64,000 nucleotides of DNA from Chloroflexota bacterium (GCA_022824495.1 JAJDZU010000019.1:25869-89868), one strand, 5' to 3'. Shown: positions 45,938 to 53,888, numbered from the stretch's first letter. The notes: generated from the letters alone by a model not told the origin. Numbers and translations are program-made.

Positions 45938-46050
45938 GGTTCCTCGAATCCCAGTAGGTCGGCAAACGCCGCATGAACCGCGTCGGCAGCGTCGACATCC
46001 CCCAGGAAGCCTTCTCCGCCGTCCTCCAACTCAACGCCCCCACCATCCGC
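45938..46050 (+). pseudogene. Duplicated 3' end of lepA
   Basis: About 110 bases match lepA 45194-45305 (CTCGAATCCCAG, GTCGGCAAACGCCGCATGAA, then CCAGGAAGCCTTCTC and ACCATCCGC). The frame has an in-frame TAG where lepA has AAG, and the lepA stop is changed to GAG. Similarity continues weakly past the stop. Together with lepA it brackets the toxin-antitoxin cassette. Confidence 0.85.
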
Positions 46051-46094
46051 GAGCGAGCCACATGCCGCGTTCGTGTGGTGTCGGCGCTGGTCCT

Positions 46095-46331
46095 CTAGCC
46101 TGCGAGCCTGTCAACCGCAATAACGACACCTGCCGCCGCAGCCGCTGACGCAAGCACAAGACCCGCCAGCCAGCGCGTTTGCGCGGCGATAGCCGCAGTC
46201 AGATCAGCCTTGAGTTCGGCGAGGTCAGCCTTCGTCGCCAAATGACCGTAGGCCCCTTCCAAGTGGCTTACCCGGTCACTCAGGCCAACGTTGTCGGGTC
46301 CAGGTTCGGCGACAATCTTCTCACTGGCCAT
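46095..46331 (-). CDS. Small coiled-coil membrane protein
   Basis: 78 residues: a heptad-patterned N-terminal helix (HLATKADLAELKADLTAAIA) and a C-terminal membrane span (WLAGLVLASAAAAAGVVIAV). The order is reversed compared with the tandem proteins at 61770-63066, but the DLAELKADLT-type heptads are like DUF1640-type proteins. Unknown function. The 145 bases to the ABC-F stop hold nothing recognisable. Confidence 0.6.
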   Translation of the reverse strand: MASEKIVAEPGPDNVGLSDRVSHLEGAYGHLATKADLAELKADLTAAIAAQTRWLAGLVLASAAAAAGVVIAVDRLAG

Positions 46332-46476
46332 TGCAGCCTCCAGCGCAACAGTTTCCCGCCCGCTGTTCCGTCGTCAGGATAGACGGACGCGCCTATCTGG
46401 CCTCAACCGGATTCGCTCGGCACCACCCCGGTCCTCGGACACCTAAGTGGCATCGCTCACGTGTGGTGGCCACCAC

Positions 46477-48093
46477 CTACACCAACGCCACCCGCTCCAA
46501 GTGCCCCTCCTCATACGCCTCCAACCGCTCCTCCGGCATCAGCAACACCAGATCCGGCTGCAAACCCGCCACGAACTCCACATCATGCGACACCACCACC
46601 AGCGACGCCCCATAGCTTTGTAGCGCCTCCACCAGCCACGCCTGCGTCGTCCGGTCCAGGTTGCTATTCGGCTCATCCAGCAGCAGCAGATTGCGCCGCT
46701 CCAGCATCAGCCCCGCAATCGCCAGCCGCGCCCGCTCGCCCGCCGACAGTGTCCGCAGCGGCCGAAAAATGTGGTCCTCGTGAAACATCAACGTCGCCAG
46801 GAAACCGCGAATCGTCGGTTCCACCGGACCCAGCAGCGACCGCACAAAGTCATACGCCGACCGCCCCGCCGTCTCCGGATCCAGCGCATGTGCAAAGTGC
46901 GCCATCGCCACGTTGTGACCCAGCTCCGCCGACCCGCTATCCGCCTCTAAGGCGCCCGCCGCGATATTCAACAACGTCGACTTCCCCGCCCCATTCCGAC
47001 CAATCACCGCCAGCCGCTGCCCCCGTTCCAGTTCCAGCGAGACATTCCGCAGCACCCGGTTCGCCCCATACGCATGCGCCACGCCATCCACCCGCAGCGC
47101 CACCCGCCCCGACCGCGGCGCCTGCCCCACCCGCATTCCGATCTCGCCCGGCTCCAGCGGCAGCTCCACCTGCTCCTCCCGCATCCGTTCCAGCCGCCGG
47201 TCCATCACCTTCACCCGCCGCGCCACCTTTTCGCTTTTCATGGAATGCGCTCGCAGCCGGTCCGTCGAAGCCTGCAACCGGTCGATTCGCCGCTGCTGCT
47301 GCTCCCGCGTCACCTCCAGCGCCGCCCGCTGCTCCTCGCTCCACACCAGGTACGCGCTATACGTCCCCTTGAACGCCGTCGCCCGCCGCGACATCCCGTC
47401 CAACTCATACACCCGCGTAATCGCGTGATCCAGCAACCGCAGGTCGTGCGAGACGATCAGCACCGCCGCCGGCGAATCAGCCAAAAACCCCATCAACCAG
47501 CGCGTCCCGTCCACGTCCAGGTGATTCGTCGGTTCATCCAGCAGCAACAGGTCCGCCCGGCTTGCCAGCACCCGCGCCATCTCCACCCGCGTCCGCTGAC
47601 CCGACGACAACGTCGCCACCGCCCGGTCCGCCAGCTCCGCCTCCAGCCCCAACCCGCTCAGAATCGCCCCCGCGTCCGACTGCGCCCGGTACCCGTCCGC
47701 GTTGCGAAACTCCTCCTCGATATCGCTATACGCCTCCACCGCCTCCGTCAGCTCGTCATCGCCCGCCGTCGCCATTCGACGCTCCGCCGCCGCCAGCCGC
47801 GACGCGATCTCCGCCGTCGGCCCGCTCGACATCACCACCTCCATCACCGTCGCCTCCGGCCCGAACGTTGACGAGACCTGCGGCTCCTGCGGCAGCATCC
47901 CCGTCCGGTTCGGACGGCTCACCCCGCCGCTATCCGGCTCCACCGACCCTGCCGCCAGCTGCAACAGCGTCGACTTCCCCGCCCCGTTCACCCCTGCCAG
48001 GCCCACCTTCTCGCCCCGCCCCACAAACAGCGACACCTCGTTCAGGACCTGCTGCGGCCCCCACGCGTACGAAACCTTGCTGAGACTCAACAT
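46477..48093 (-). CDS. ABC-F family ATPase (ribosome-associated)
   Basis: 538 residues with two tandem ABC domains. N-terminal: GVNGAGKSTLLQL, signature LSSGQRTRVEMARVL, Walker B LLLLDEPTNHLD. C-terminal: GRNGAGKSTLLNIAAG, LSAGERARLAIAGLM, LLLDEPNSNLD (Thr-Asn-His replaced). The linker (about 240-300, RIDRLQASTDRLRAHSMKSE) is the charged P-site tRNA-interacting motif of ABC-F proteins. No membrane spans. Such proteins relieve stalled or antibiotic-bound ribosomes; the upstream attenuator supports a role in antibiotic or translation stress response. Confidence 0.9.
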   Translation of the reverse strand: MLSLSKVSYAWGPQQVLNEVSLFVGRGEKVGLAGVNGAGKSTLLQLAAGSVEPDSGGVSRPNRTGMLPQEPQVSSTFGPEATVMEVVMSSGPTAEIASRLAAAERRMATAGDDELTEAVEAYSDIEEEFRNADGYRAQSDAGAILSGLGLEAELADRAVATLSSGQRTRVEMARVLASRADLLLLDEPTNHLDVDGTRWLMGFLADSPAAVLIVSHDLRLLDHAITRVYELDGMSRRATAFKGTYSAYLVWSEEQRAALEVTREQQQRRIDRLQASTDRLRAHSMKSEKVARRVKVMDRRLERMREEQVELPLEPGEIGMRVGQAPRSGRVALRVDGVAHAYGANRVLRNVSLELERGQRLAVIGRNGAGKSTLLNIAAGALEADSGSAELGHNVAMAHFAHALDPETAGRSAYDFVRSLLGPVEPTIRGFLATLMFHEDHIFRPLRTLSAGERARLAIAGLMLERRNLLLLDEPNSNLDRTTQAWLVEALQSYGASLVVVSHDVEFVAGLQPDLVLLMPEERLEAYEEGHLERVALV

Positions 48094-48120
48094 GCGTCAG
48101 CCCGAATCCTTCTGGTCTGG

Positions 48121-48168
48121 GAAAAAGAAAAAACCGCGGACATTCCCGGCTCGGAGGCCCATCCGCGG
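48121..48168 (-). terminator. Attenuator in the ABC-F leader
   Basis: On the minus strand CCGCGGA (48168-48162) pairs with TCCGCGG (48140-48134), followed by TTTTTTCTTTTTC. It is an intrinsic terminator 28 bases upstream of the ABC-F start. Transcription attenuation in the leader is a known control of antibiotic-resistance ABC-F genes. Confidence 0.75.
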
Positions 48169-48193
48169 CAAGCGTTTCGCAACCAGTAATTCG

Positions 48194-48268
48194 CTACCTC
48201 AGAGGGCACACTCCTCGCGCAGTCACCCGGCGCCCGGAACCCCGGCGCTGCAATTCAGGTCGGTACAT
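48194..48268 (-). CDS. Possible leader peptide upstream of the ABC-F gene
   Basis: ATG at 48268 opens a 24-codon ORF, rich in Arg (PELQRRGSGRRVTARG), ending at TAG 48196-48194, just before the attenuator. Position fits a ribosome-stalling leader peptide, but no ribosome site is clear and chance occurrence is possible. Confidence 0.35.
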   Translation of the reverse strand: MYRPELQRRGSGRRVTARGVCPLR

Positions 48269-48373
48269 CTAAGTCACTACCCCGTTCATCCCACCCAGTC
48301 TAAACTCACCCCCCACGTCCGTCACCCCGGCCCCCGCTGCCGCTGGTGCAACGACCCTCAAGATCCTATGCGC

Positions 48374-48592
48374 TTACTCGAATAACGTCCTGGGCAGCCC
48401 CGATTGCCGGATGATCGACCGCAACGTTCCCACGCGAAGCTCTCTGTGGTCTGGCACTGGGACAGTGGTCGTATCTCCGTCGTTGACCCTTTGCATCAAA
48501 ACGTGGCTGCCCCGGCGTCGAACTTCAGAAAACCCGTGCCGTGCCAGGATTGAGCAGACCTCACGGCCCGACAGGACGCGAAGCCTAGCCAA
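48374..48592 (-). CDS. HicA-family toxin (first HicBA module)
   Basis: 72 residues from TTG 48592, which has GAGGTG four bases upstream; TTG 48604 is the alternative. LSGREVCSILARHGFSEV, RRRGSHVLMQR with the catalytic His, and VPDHRELRVGTLRSIIRQSG are typical. HicA is a double-stranded-RNA-binding-fold mRNA interferase. It overlaps the hicB end by eight bases; the antitoxin gene is first. Confidence 0.85.
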   Translation of the reverse strand: MARLRVLSGREVCSILARHGFSEVRRRGSHVLMQRVNDGDTTTVPVPDHRELRVGTLRSIIRQSGLPRTLFE

Positions 48593-48806
48593 CCGCCACC
48601 TCAACCTGCGTCACATAAATCTCACCATGCAGCCGGCGCTCAATCTCGTCGTCGGAAGCCGCCTCGAAAAAGAGCTCAAGCGCTTCCTTCAGATTTGAGC
48701 GGGCCTCTGACACGCTCGCGCCCTGGCTTGCGATGTCCAACGCAGGGCAGAGCGCGACGAAGAAGTCCCCATCGCGCTCGATAATCGCCGTCATCTGTCG
48801 AAGCAT
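48585..48806 (-). CDS. HicB-family antitoxin (first HicBA module)
   Basis: 73 residues: TAIIERDGDFFVALCPALDI then ASQGASVSEARSNLKEALEL, the degraded RNase H-like fold of HicB. It neutralises HicA and usually represses the operon, although this short form lacks the C-terminal DNA-binding domain. ATG at 48806. Confidence 0.88.
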   Translation of the reverse strand: MLRQMTAIIERDGDFFVALCPALDIASQGASVSEARSNLKEALELFFEAASDDEIERRLHGEIYVTQVEVAVG

Positions 48807-49109
48807 GATCTGGCCTCCCGTCCTTCCGGCTCGCCGTCCTGCACAGCTACGTCCTACCCCTCAAGCTCAGCCTCCGTGCCCGGATCCGAGTCTTCGGTGG
48901 CCGTTGGCGCCGGTTCATTTCCATTCCCCACAAGCAGACTCGCCCCAAATCCGCCGCGCCCTCCCACCGAAACACAGTATCGCTTTCGGGCCCCCAAAGC
49001 CCCCACCCATTCGTGGCGGCCTCTCCTGAGCCCGCCGAAGCGGCCAGTCCGCGCGGCCTCGCAAGCCAACCCGCGCTGAAACCAATCCCGCGCATCAAGG
49101 TCCGGACAC
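48807..49109. other. 303-base gap between the two HicBA modules
   Basis: Holds a CTCTCCTGAGCCCGCCGAAG segment (about 49021-49040) related to the TGAGCCTGTCGAAG-type dispersed repeat, and the promoter of the upstream module. Open frames here on both strands are Arg/Pro-rich shadows with no family likeness. Confidence 0.5.
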
Positions 49110-49319
49110 TCAGGCCCGATCGAAGCTGTTTCGGTCAACGCCAAGGTCCCGGATGATCGCTCGGATCGTCCCGGTCCGGAGGTCCTTGCCACCCCAGTTT
49201 GGAATCGTGGTCCGCGTCCCGGTCGCGGGATTTCGCCAAATCTCGTGCGAACCCCGTGACTGGCGGTCGAACTCGCAGCCCAGCGACCTCAACTTGCGGG
49301 TCAACTCCCGATAAGTCAC
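49110..49319 (-). CDS. HicA-family toxin (second HicBA module)
   Basis: 69 residues, with ELTRKLRSLGCEFDRQSRGS and HEIWRNPATGTRTTIP carrying the catalytic His, ending in GTIRAIIRDLGVDRNSF: the YcfA/HicA form. It lies 122 bases from its likely antitoxin, with a family A repeat in between, whereas HicBA genes normally touch. Confidence 0.85.
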   Translation of the reverse strand: MTYRELTRKLRSLGCEFDRQSRGSHEIWRNPATGTRTTIPNWGGKDLRTGTIRAIIRDLGVDRNSFDRA

Positions 49320-49333
49320 TTTGCGGAACGCCC

Positions 49334-49440
49334 CTCGTCTTCGAAGCCGCGGCCGCTCTTACTCCCTCTCCTGGGGGAGAGGGTTGGGGTGAGGGGTCTT
49401 CCGGGCAACCGCCTATGGGTTATGCAAGGGTCTCCGATAG
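49334..49440 (+). repeat. Dispersed palindromic repeat, family A (copy A3), between hicA and hicB
   Basis: GAAGCCGCGGCCGCTCTT then CCCTCTCCTGGGGGAGAGGG and TTGGGGTGAGGGGTCTTCCG, GGGCAACC, and a tail ending GCAAGGGTCTC. The whole element of about 105 bases aligns with copies A1 and A8, so the full unit is visible here. It occupies the entire gap between the two genes. Confidence 0.88.
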
Positions 49441-49441
49441 G

Positions 49442-49678
49442 TCAAACCGCTACAACGAGCTCCCCGGCTCCAGCGATAGCCGCGGGGAGTTCGTCGCCGT
49501 GCTCTTCGCAAGATGCAATAAAGTCTGCGGCCACGCCTTCCAGATTGAACACGGCCTCCTCGGCCGTCGTGCCCCAGGCCCGGCAACCCGGGAGGATAGG
49601 CACTTCCGCTAGGTACATGCCCTCCGTTTCTTCGGATGGCGCTCGCAGCACATACGGCAGCTTGTACTGCATCGGCAT
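49442..49678 (-). CDS. HicB-family antitoxin (second HicBA module)
   Basis: 78 residues, starting at ATG 49678: MQYKLPYVLRAPSEETEGMY then LAEVPILPGCRAWGTTAEEA, VFNLEGVAADFIASCEEHGD, the HicB core. The final codons run directly into the repeat, so the C-terminus may have been altered by its insertion. Confidence 0.85.
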   Translation of the reverse strand: MPMQYKLPYVLRAPSEETEGMYLAEVPILPGCRAWGTTAEEAVFNLEGVAADFIASCEEHGDELPAAIAGAGELVVAV

Positions 49679-49749
49679 GCTTCACCTTCTGGCGGTGCGG
49701 GCGTCAATTATCAACATACTGCGTGAGCGGTGCCCAGGCTACGAATCCC

Positions 49750-49873
49750 GTTCGCACTGAGCCTGTCCTGAGCCTGTCGAAGCGGCAGTCCCCACCCGTT
49801 CGTGGTGAGCCGGGTCGGAGCCCATCGGAGACCCGTGTCGAACCACACCCCGCCAGATGCGGCAACCAACCCC
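49750..49873 (+). repeat. Composite of dispersed repeats B and C
   Basis: GAGCCTGTCCTGAGCCTGTC and GAAGCGGCAG (family B) is followed by GTGTCGAACCACACCCCGCC and AGATGCGGCAACCAACCCC (family C). The same B-then-C order occurs at 51978-52050, and again near 53192-53363. Confidence 0.8.
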
Positions 49874-49941
49874 TTCTTCTCCCAATCTCACTCCTCTTCC
49901 CTCTCACCTCTCCCCTTCCGCAAGAGCAACCACCCCCGCCT

Positions 49942-51540
49942 ATGCAAAAATCCCCCACCAGCGGCCCCCGGACCCCCCAAATGCCCACCACCTGGCCCGG
50001 CGCCGCGCCCCCCTTCCACGTAACCCCCGGCTACCACCCCTTCGTCGACTACCGCTACGTCCACGCCGGCCGCGCCCGTTGGCTTGACTCCCGGGGCATC
50101 GAACGCCGCTCCTGGGATCCCGTCCAGGGCAACGACTGGCTCACCCCCGCCCACCAGGCCGTCCCCCACGGCATCCGCTTGCAACTCCAACCCGCCACCA
50201 AGTCAGACCCCTTCATCATGGGCGACAAACCCTGGGAATACTGGCTCGTCGACAGCGTCGACACCGTCATACGTGATGGCGGCCGCTACCGCCTCTGGTA
50301 CGAAGGCGCCCCCGAAGACCTCTGGGACGCCCAACGCCGTCAATCGCTCCCCGCCCGCGACATCTGGGGCGTCGTCCTCTGCTACGCCGAATCCGACGAC
50401 GGCATCACCTGGCGCAGGCCCGAGTTGGGCCTCCAGGAGTGGAACGGCTCCCGCGCCAACAACATCGTCCTTGGCCGCGAACTCATCGGCCCCCGCGGCC
50501 TCATAGGCGCCGCCGTCTTCCTCGACCCCACCGCCCCCGCCCACCAGCGCTACAAATGCATGTTCATGGGCAAGACCGACAGAGTCCCCGGCCTCCAGGA
50601 ACTGCCCCCTCCCGGAACCCCCGTCGACCCCATGACCCAAATGCACCAGGGCCAGGCCGCCATCTTCGCCGCCACCTCGCCCGATGGTCTCGGCTGGACC
50701 GTGCACCACCAGCCCATCGCCTGGCACTTCGCCGACACCGGCAACGTCGCCCAGTGGGATCCCGCCCTCCAGCGCTACGTCTGGTACACCCGCGGCTGGA
50801 CCTGGGGCCGCCGCACCATTGCCCGCGCCGAAACCGCCGACTTCAATGACTGGCCCCTCGCCACCCCCCTCGTCACCGCCTCCCCCATCGACACCCCGTG
50901 GAGCGACGTCTACACCAACGCCAAAACCACCTACCCCGGCAATCCGTCAACCCACCTCATGTTCCCCACCATCTACGACCGTTCCCGCGACACCACCTCC
51001 GTCGTCGCCCTCGCCAGCGCCGACAACATCGGTTGGCACGTCATCCCCGGCGGCCCCTGCCTTCAGCCTGGGCCCGAGGGCTCAGTCGATGGCGGCTGCG
51101 TCTTCGCCGGCACCGGGCTCGTCGATTTGCCTGGCGACCGCATCGGCATCCCCTACGGCGCCTTCTACGTACCCCACAAACACCCGCCGTTGGGACATGG
51201 CGAAGGCGTCGCCTGGGCCACCTGGCCCCGCGGCCGCCTCGCCGGCCTCGTCGCTGACGAACACGCCGAATTCTGCACCCCACCCCTCCACCTCCACGGC
51301 CACACCCTCCACCTCAACGCCAAAACCCAGCAAGGCGGCTCCATCCGAGTCGAACTCCAGGACGAAAACTGGACCCCCCTCGACGGCTTCCGCCTGAACC
51401 AATCCACCCCCCTCACCGGCAACCACCTCGAAGCCCCCGTCACCTGGAGCCAAAAAACCCAAATCCCCACCACCCGCCCCCTCACCCTCCGCTTCCAACT
51501 CAACCGCGCCACGCTCTACGGCTTCGAAGTAGTGGCCTAA
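49942..51540 (+). CDS. Predicted beta-propeller glycosidase-like protein (GH32/43/68-like)
   Basis: 532 residues from ATG 49942 (ATG 49981 also possible). It has repeated blades with the pattern YRLWYEGAPEDL, VVLCYAESDDGITWRRPELG, YVWYTRGWTW and VVALASADNIGWHVIPGG, characteristic of five-bladed GH-J/F-clan-like proteins, and a beta-sandwich C-terminus (HLNAKTQQGGSIRVELQDEN). No signal peptide is evident. Catalytic residues cannot be fixed without alignment. Upstream is repetitive DNA; it stands alone. Confidence 0.6.
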   Translation: MQKSPTSGPRTPQMPTTWPGAAPPFHVTPGYHPFVDYRYVHAGRARWLDSRGIERRSWDPVQGNDWLTPAHQAVPHGIRLQLQPATKSDPFIMGDKPWEYWLVDSVDTVIRDGGRYRLWYEGAPEDLWDAQRRQSLPARDIWGVVLCYAESDDGITWRRPELGLQEWNGSRANNIVLGRELIGPRGLIGAAVFLDPTAPAHQRYKCMFMGKTDRVPGLQELPPPGTPVDPMTQMHQGQAAIFAATSPDGLGWTVHHQPIAWHFADTGNVAQWDPALQRYVWYTRGWTWGRRTIARAETADFNDWPLATPLVTASPIDTPWSDVYTNAKTTYPGNPSTHLMFPTIYDRSRDTTSVVALASADNIGWHVIPGGPCLQPGPEGSVDGGCVFAGTGLVDLPGDRIGIPYGAFYVPHKHPPLGHGEGVAWATWPRGRLAGLVADEHAEFCTPPLHLHGHTLHLNAKTQQGGSIRVELQDENWTPLDGFRLNQSTPLTGNHLEAPVTWSQKTQIPTTRPLTLRFQLNRATLYGFEVVA

Positions 51541-51564
51541 GCCACGCGCCGCTCCTTCCCCTTC

Positions 51565-51965
51565 CCCCATCCCGGCGTCCCCAGCCGGGACCCAGCACCA
51601 TGCGCAAACCCAGCGCACCCAAGCCACCCCGTTCTCCCAACCCCTCTAGCGCACCCTCCCCTCCGATATCCCGGTGTCCCCAACCGGAACCCAGCACCAT
51701 GCGCAGACCCAGAACTCCCCAACCATCCCGTCCTCCCAACCCCGATCGCGCACCCTCCCCTTCCGATATCCCGGCGTCCCCGGCCGGGACCCAGCACCAT
51801 GCGCCATCCCAGCGCACCCACCCATCCCGTGCTCCCAACCCCCGAGCGCACCGCTCCCCTCCGCCATCCCGGCGTCCGCGGCCGGGACTCAGCACCATGC
51901 GCAGACCCAGAACTCCCCAACCATCCCGTGCTCCCAACCCCGATAGCGCACCCTCCCCTCCACCA
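51565..51965 (+). repeat. Four tandem copies of a ~100-bp repeat (family D)
   Basis: Units begin near 51569, 51670, 51772 and 51867 with CCCGGCGTCCCCAGCCGGGA (a palindromic variant CCGGCGTCCCCGGCCGG) then CCCAGCACCATGCGCA, and end GCGCACCCTCCCC. The unit length varies only from about 95 to 104 bases. Single copies occur at 54322 and, degenerate, near 63700. Open frames across it are not genes. Confidence 0.82.
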
Positions 51966-51977
51966 TTCCGGCGTCCC

Positions 51978-52050
51978 CGAAGAGCCTGCCCTGAGCCTGC
52001 CGAAGGGCCCCTGTCGAACCACACCCCGCCGGATGCGGCAACCACCCCCG
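51978..52050 (+). repeat. Composite of dispersed repeats B and C
   Basis: GAGCCTGCCCTGAGCCTGCC and GAAGGGCCCC followed by TGTCGAACCACACCCCGCCG and GATGCGGCAACCACCCCC. Directly follows the tandem repeat. Confidence 0.8.
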
Positions 52051-52130
52051 CCATGCCGTCTCCGTCAGGTGCAGCCCTTCTGGCCGCTCTCGCTACAATT
52101 CAAGCATCACCGGACAGGCTGGAGAGTGCG

Positions 52131-52430
52131 ATGGACGCGCGGGAGGCAGTGCGTACGGCCAGACGCTACGTTTCTGAGCTCTTCGCCGATGACGAGATAG
52201 GCCGGGTGGATCTGGAAGAAGTTGACTTCGAAAACGAGTCGGATCTTTGGAAGATCACCGTCAGCTTCACAAGACCTAACGATCGACCTGAACTCGTTGA
52301 GACTATTGTCCCTGGCCATCCGCTTGCCGACGTGACCCCGGTACGGCGCTCGTACAAGGTTGTGAATATCGACGACGCGTCTGGCATCGTGACGTCACTA
52401 AAGCACCGCAGGTTGGCTGCTCTGAATTGA
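52131..52430 (+). CDS. Hypothetical protein preceding a PIN-like gene
   Basis: 99 residues from ATG 52131 (GGAGAG six bases upstream); the frame extending to 51600 is repeat. RTARRYVSELFADDEIGRVD then LEEVDFENESDLWKITVSFT and RSYKVVNIDDASGIVTSLKH, a compact alpha-beta protein with acidic stretches. It lies three bases before the next gene. Possibly an antitoxin-like partner; no family recognised. Confidence 0.6.
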   Translation: MDAREAVRTARRYVSELFADDEIGRVDLEEVDFENESDLWKITVSFTRPNDRPELVETIVPGHPLADVTPVRRSYKVVNIDDASGIVTSLKHRRLAALN

Positions 52431-52433
52431 GGC

Positions 52434-52907
52434 ATGGTATCCGGGTACTTTATTGATGCCAATCTTCTGGTGCTTCTGGTTGTAGGCAGCGCTGGTCGGG
52501 ACTATATCTCTAAGCATCGTCGCCTCCGTAGGTTTTCTACGGAGGATTTTGATTTGCTGCTTCGTTTGATTGGGAGCGATACGGGTCCCGAGCGGGTTAT
52601 TGTTACACCAAATACACTCACGGAGACTTCGGATCTTCTAGGCCAACACCGGGAACCTGAAAGAAGTCTGTTCTTCGAAAGGCTTCGTTTCTTGATTGAG
52701 AACAGTAAAGAAGTCGTTGTCGCCAGTGCCACCGCAGCATCAAATAGTGCATTTAGTCGGCTTGGGCTTACTGACGCTGCGCTCTTCGAAGCCGTGACTG
52801 AGGGGACGCCGCTGCTTACCGTGGGCATAGAGTTATACCTGCAAGTTCTCGCCAAGGGTCAGAACGCCGCGATCAACTTTGCCTATGTTCAGGACATGTA
52901 CATCTAG
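52434..52907 (+). CDS. PIN-domain-like protein
   Basis: 157 residues with the PIN order of acidic residues: FIDANLLVLLVVG (first Asp), VTPNTLTETSDLL (Glu), RLGLTDAALFEAV (Asp after Thr) and LLTVGIELYL in place of the usual LLTxDxxL, so one catalytic Asp may be missing. AT-richer than its surroundings. Together with 52131 it may form a two-gene module. Function uncertain, RNase-like. Confidence 0.65.
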   Translation: MVSGYFIDANLLVLLVVGSAGRDYISKHRRLRRFSTEDFDLLLRLIGSDTGPERVIVTPNTLTETSDLLGQHREPERSLFFERLRFLIENSKEVVVASATAASNSAFSRLGLTDAALFEAVTEGTPLLTVGIELYLQVLAKGQNAAINFAYVQDMYI

Positions 52908-53587
52908 GATTGCATGAGAGCCAGCTGTAGAGCCCTCCCGCCACAAGGCGCCGCGTCTCCGCCCCGCCCGTCTAGGCTCTCTCTTCTCTAAACGCTCACT
53001 ACTCTCCGCTCCCTCCTCGCCTCTTCATTCGTAAGGGGCCGGTTCCCAACCAGCCTCTTCCCGGCACCCACCCCCGCCCTCCGGATCCACTCCAGCGTAG
53101 GGGCGGGTCTGTGACCCGCCCGTCTTCCGCGCACCCTGCCACCCCGATCTCCTTGCACACCAGTCCGAGTTCCCCGCCTGTCATCCTCAAGTTCCCCGAG
53201 AGCCTGTCCTGAGCCTGCCGAATGGGAAACTCGCCTTACATCCCGTCTTCTCTCACCCCTCACTACTCTCCCCTCACTCCTCGCTATCTGGTGGTGAGCC
53301 GGCCCAGAGTCTTCGGCGGGCCGTGTCGAACCACACCCGGCCGGATGCGGCAACCACCCCCACCAGCGCGCCGTCCTTCTCCTTCTCCCTTGAGGGAGAA
53401 GGCTGGGATGAGGGTGGCTGCCACCCCCACCGTCCACTCAAAGCCAGCAGCAACCAACCCCTAAGGCAGTCGCCCGCCGCATCCCTTCTGGCGTACGAGC
53501 CGGTTCCCAACCAGCCTCTTCCGGGCACCCACCCCCGCCCGCTCGTGCTGAACCGACTGCCCCCCCAAGTACCGATCAAACCCTCGC
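52908..53587. other. 680-base repeat-rich region without genes
   Basis: Contains a perfect palindrome GGGCGGGTC-TGT-GACCCGCCC (53101-53121), family B at 53195-53225, family C at 53323-53363 and a divergent family A copy (CTTCTCCCTTGAGGGAGAAG, 53368-53425). Several Arg/Pro-rich open frames are artefacts. Just before the next gene it turns AT-rich. Confidence 0.7.
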
Positions 53588-53615
53588 AGTTATACTCAAT
53601 CCAGGAGGTATAACT
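53588..53615 (+). promoter_or_regulatory. Operator/promoter of the AbrB-VapC module
   Basis: AGTTATAC (53588-53595) and GTATAACT (53608-53615) are a perfect inverted repeat with a 12-base spacer that contains AGGAGG; the TATACT at 53591-53596 could be the -10. A bound antitoxin would cover both promoter and ribosome site. Confidence 0.6.
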
Positions 53616-53888
53616 GTGCCCAACATCGTAGGAACCAAGGGTCAGGTCGTCATCGCCAAGGAGATCCGCGACAAACTCGGCATCGGCCCCGGCTGGATCA
53701 CCATTCAGCGCGCCGTCGACGACCATGTCCAGATCGTCTTCCTGCCGCCCGAGCACCGCCAGTCCCTCAAGGGCAGCCTTGCGCCCCACATCAAGGCCCG
53801 CGTGGCCCCCGAGGAATGGCGGCAGGCGCGCGAAAGCGGCTGGCATGACGCCGCAACCCAAAAACACCAGGCGCCAGGCACCCGGTGA
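53616..53888 (+). CDS. AbrB/SpoVT-type antitoxin
   Basis: 90 residues: PNIVGTKGQVVIAKEIRDKL then GIGPGWITIQRAVDDHVQIV, the swapped-hairpin AbrB fold, followed by a toxin-binding tail. GTG start at 53616 with AGGAGGT. It overlaps the VapC gene by four bases. Confidence 0.87.
   Translation: MPNIVGTKGQVVIAKEIRDKLGIGPGWITIQRAVDDHVQIVFLPPEHRQSLKGSLAPHIKARVAPEEWRQARESGWHDAATQKHQAPGTR

Noticed and set aside
48094..48300. T-box riboswitch in the ABC-F leader
   Set aside because: The T-box TGGNACCGCG sequence is absent; only the terminator is convincing.
51565..51965. CRISPR array
   Set aside because: Units are ~100 bases, diverged, without unique spacers of constant length; no cas genes anywhere in the window.
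51600..52130. Upstream extension of the ORF ending at 52430
   Set aside because: This part translates the 100-bp tandem repeat; the ATG at 52131 with a GGAGAG site is the sensible start.
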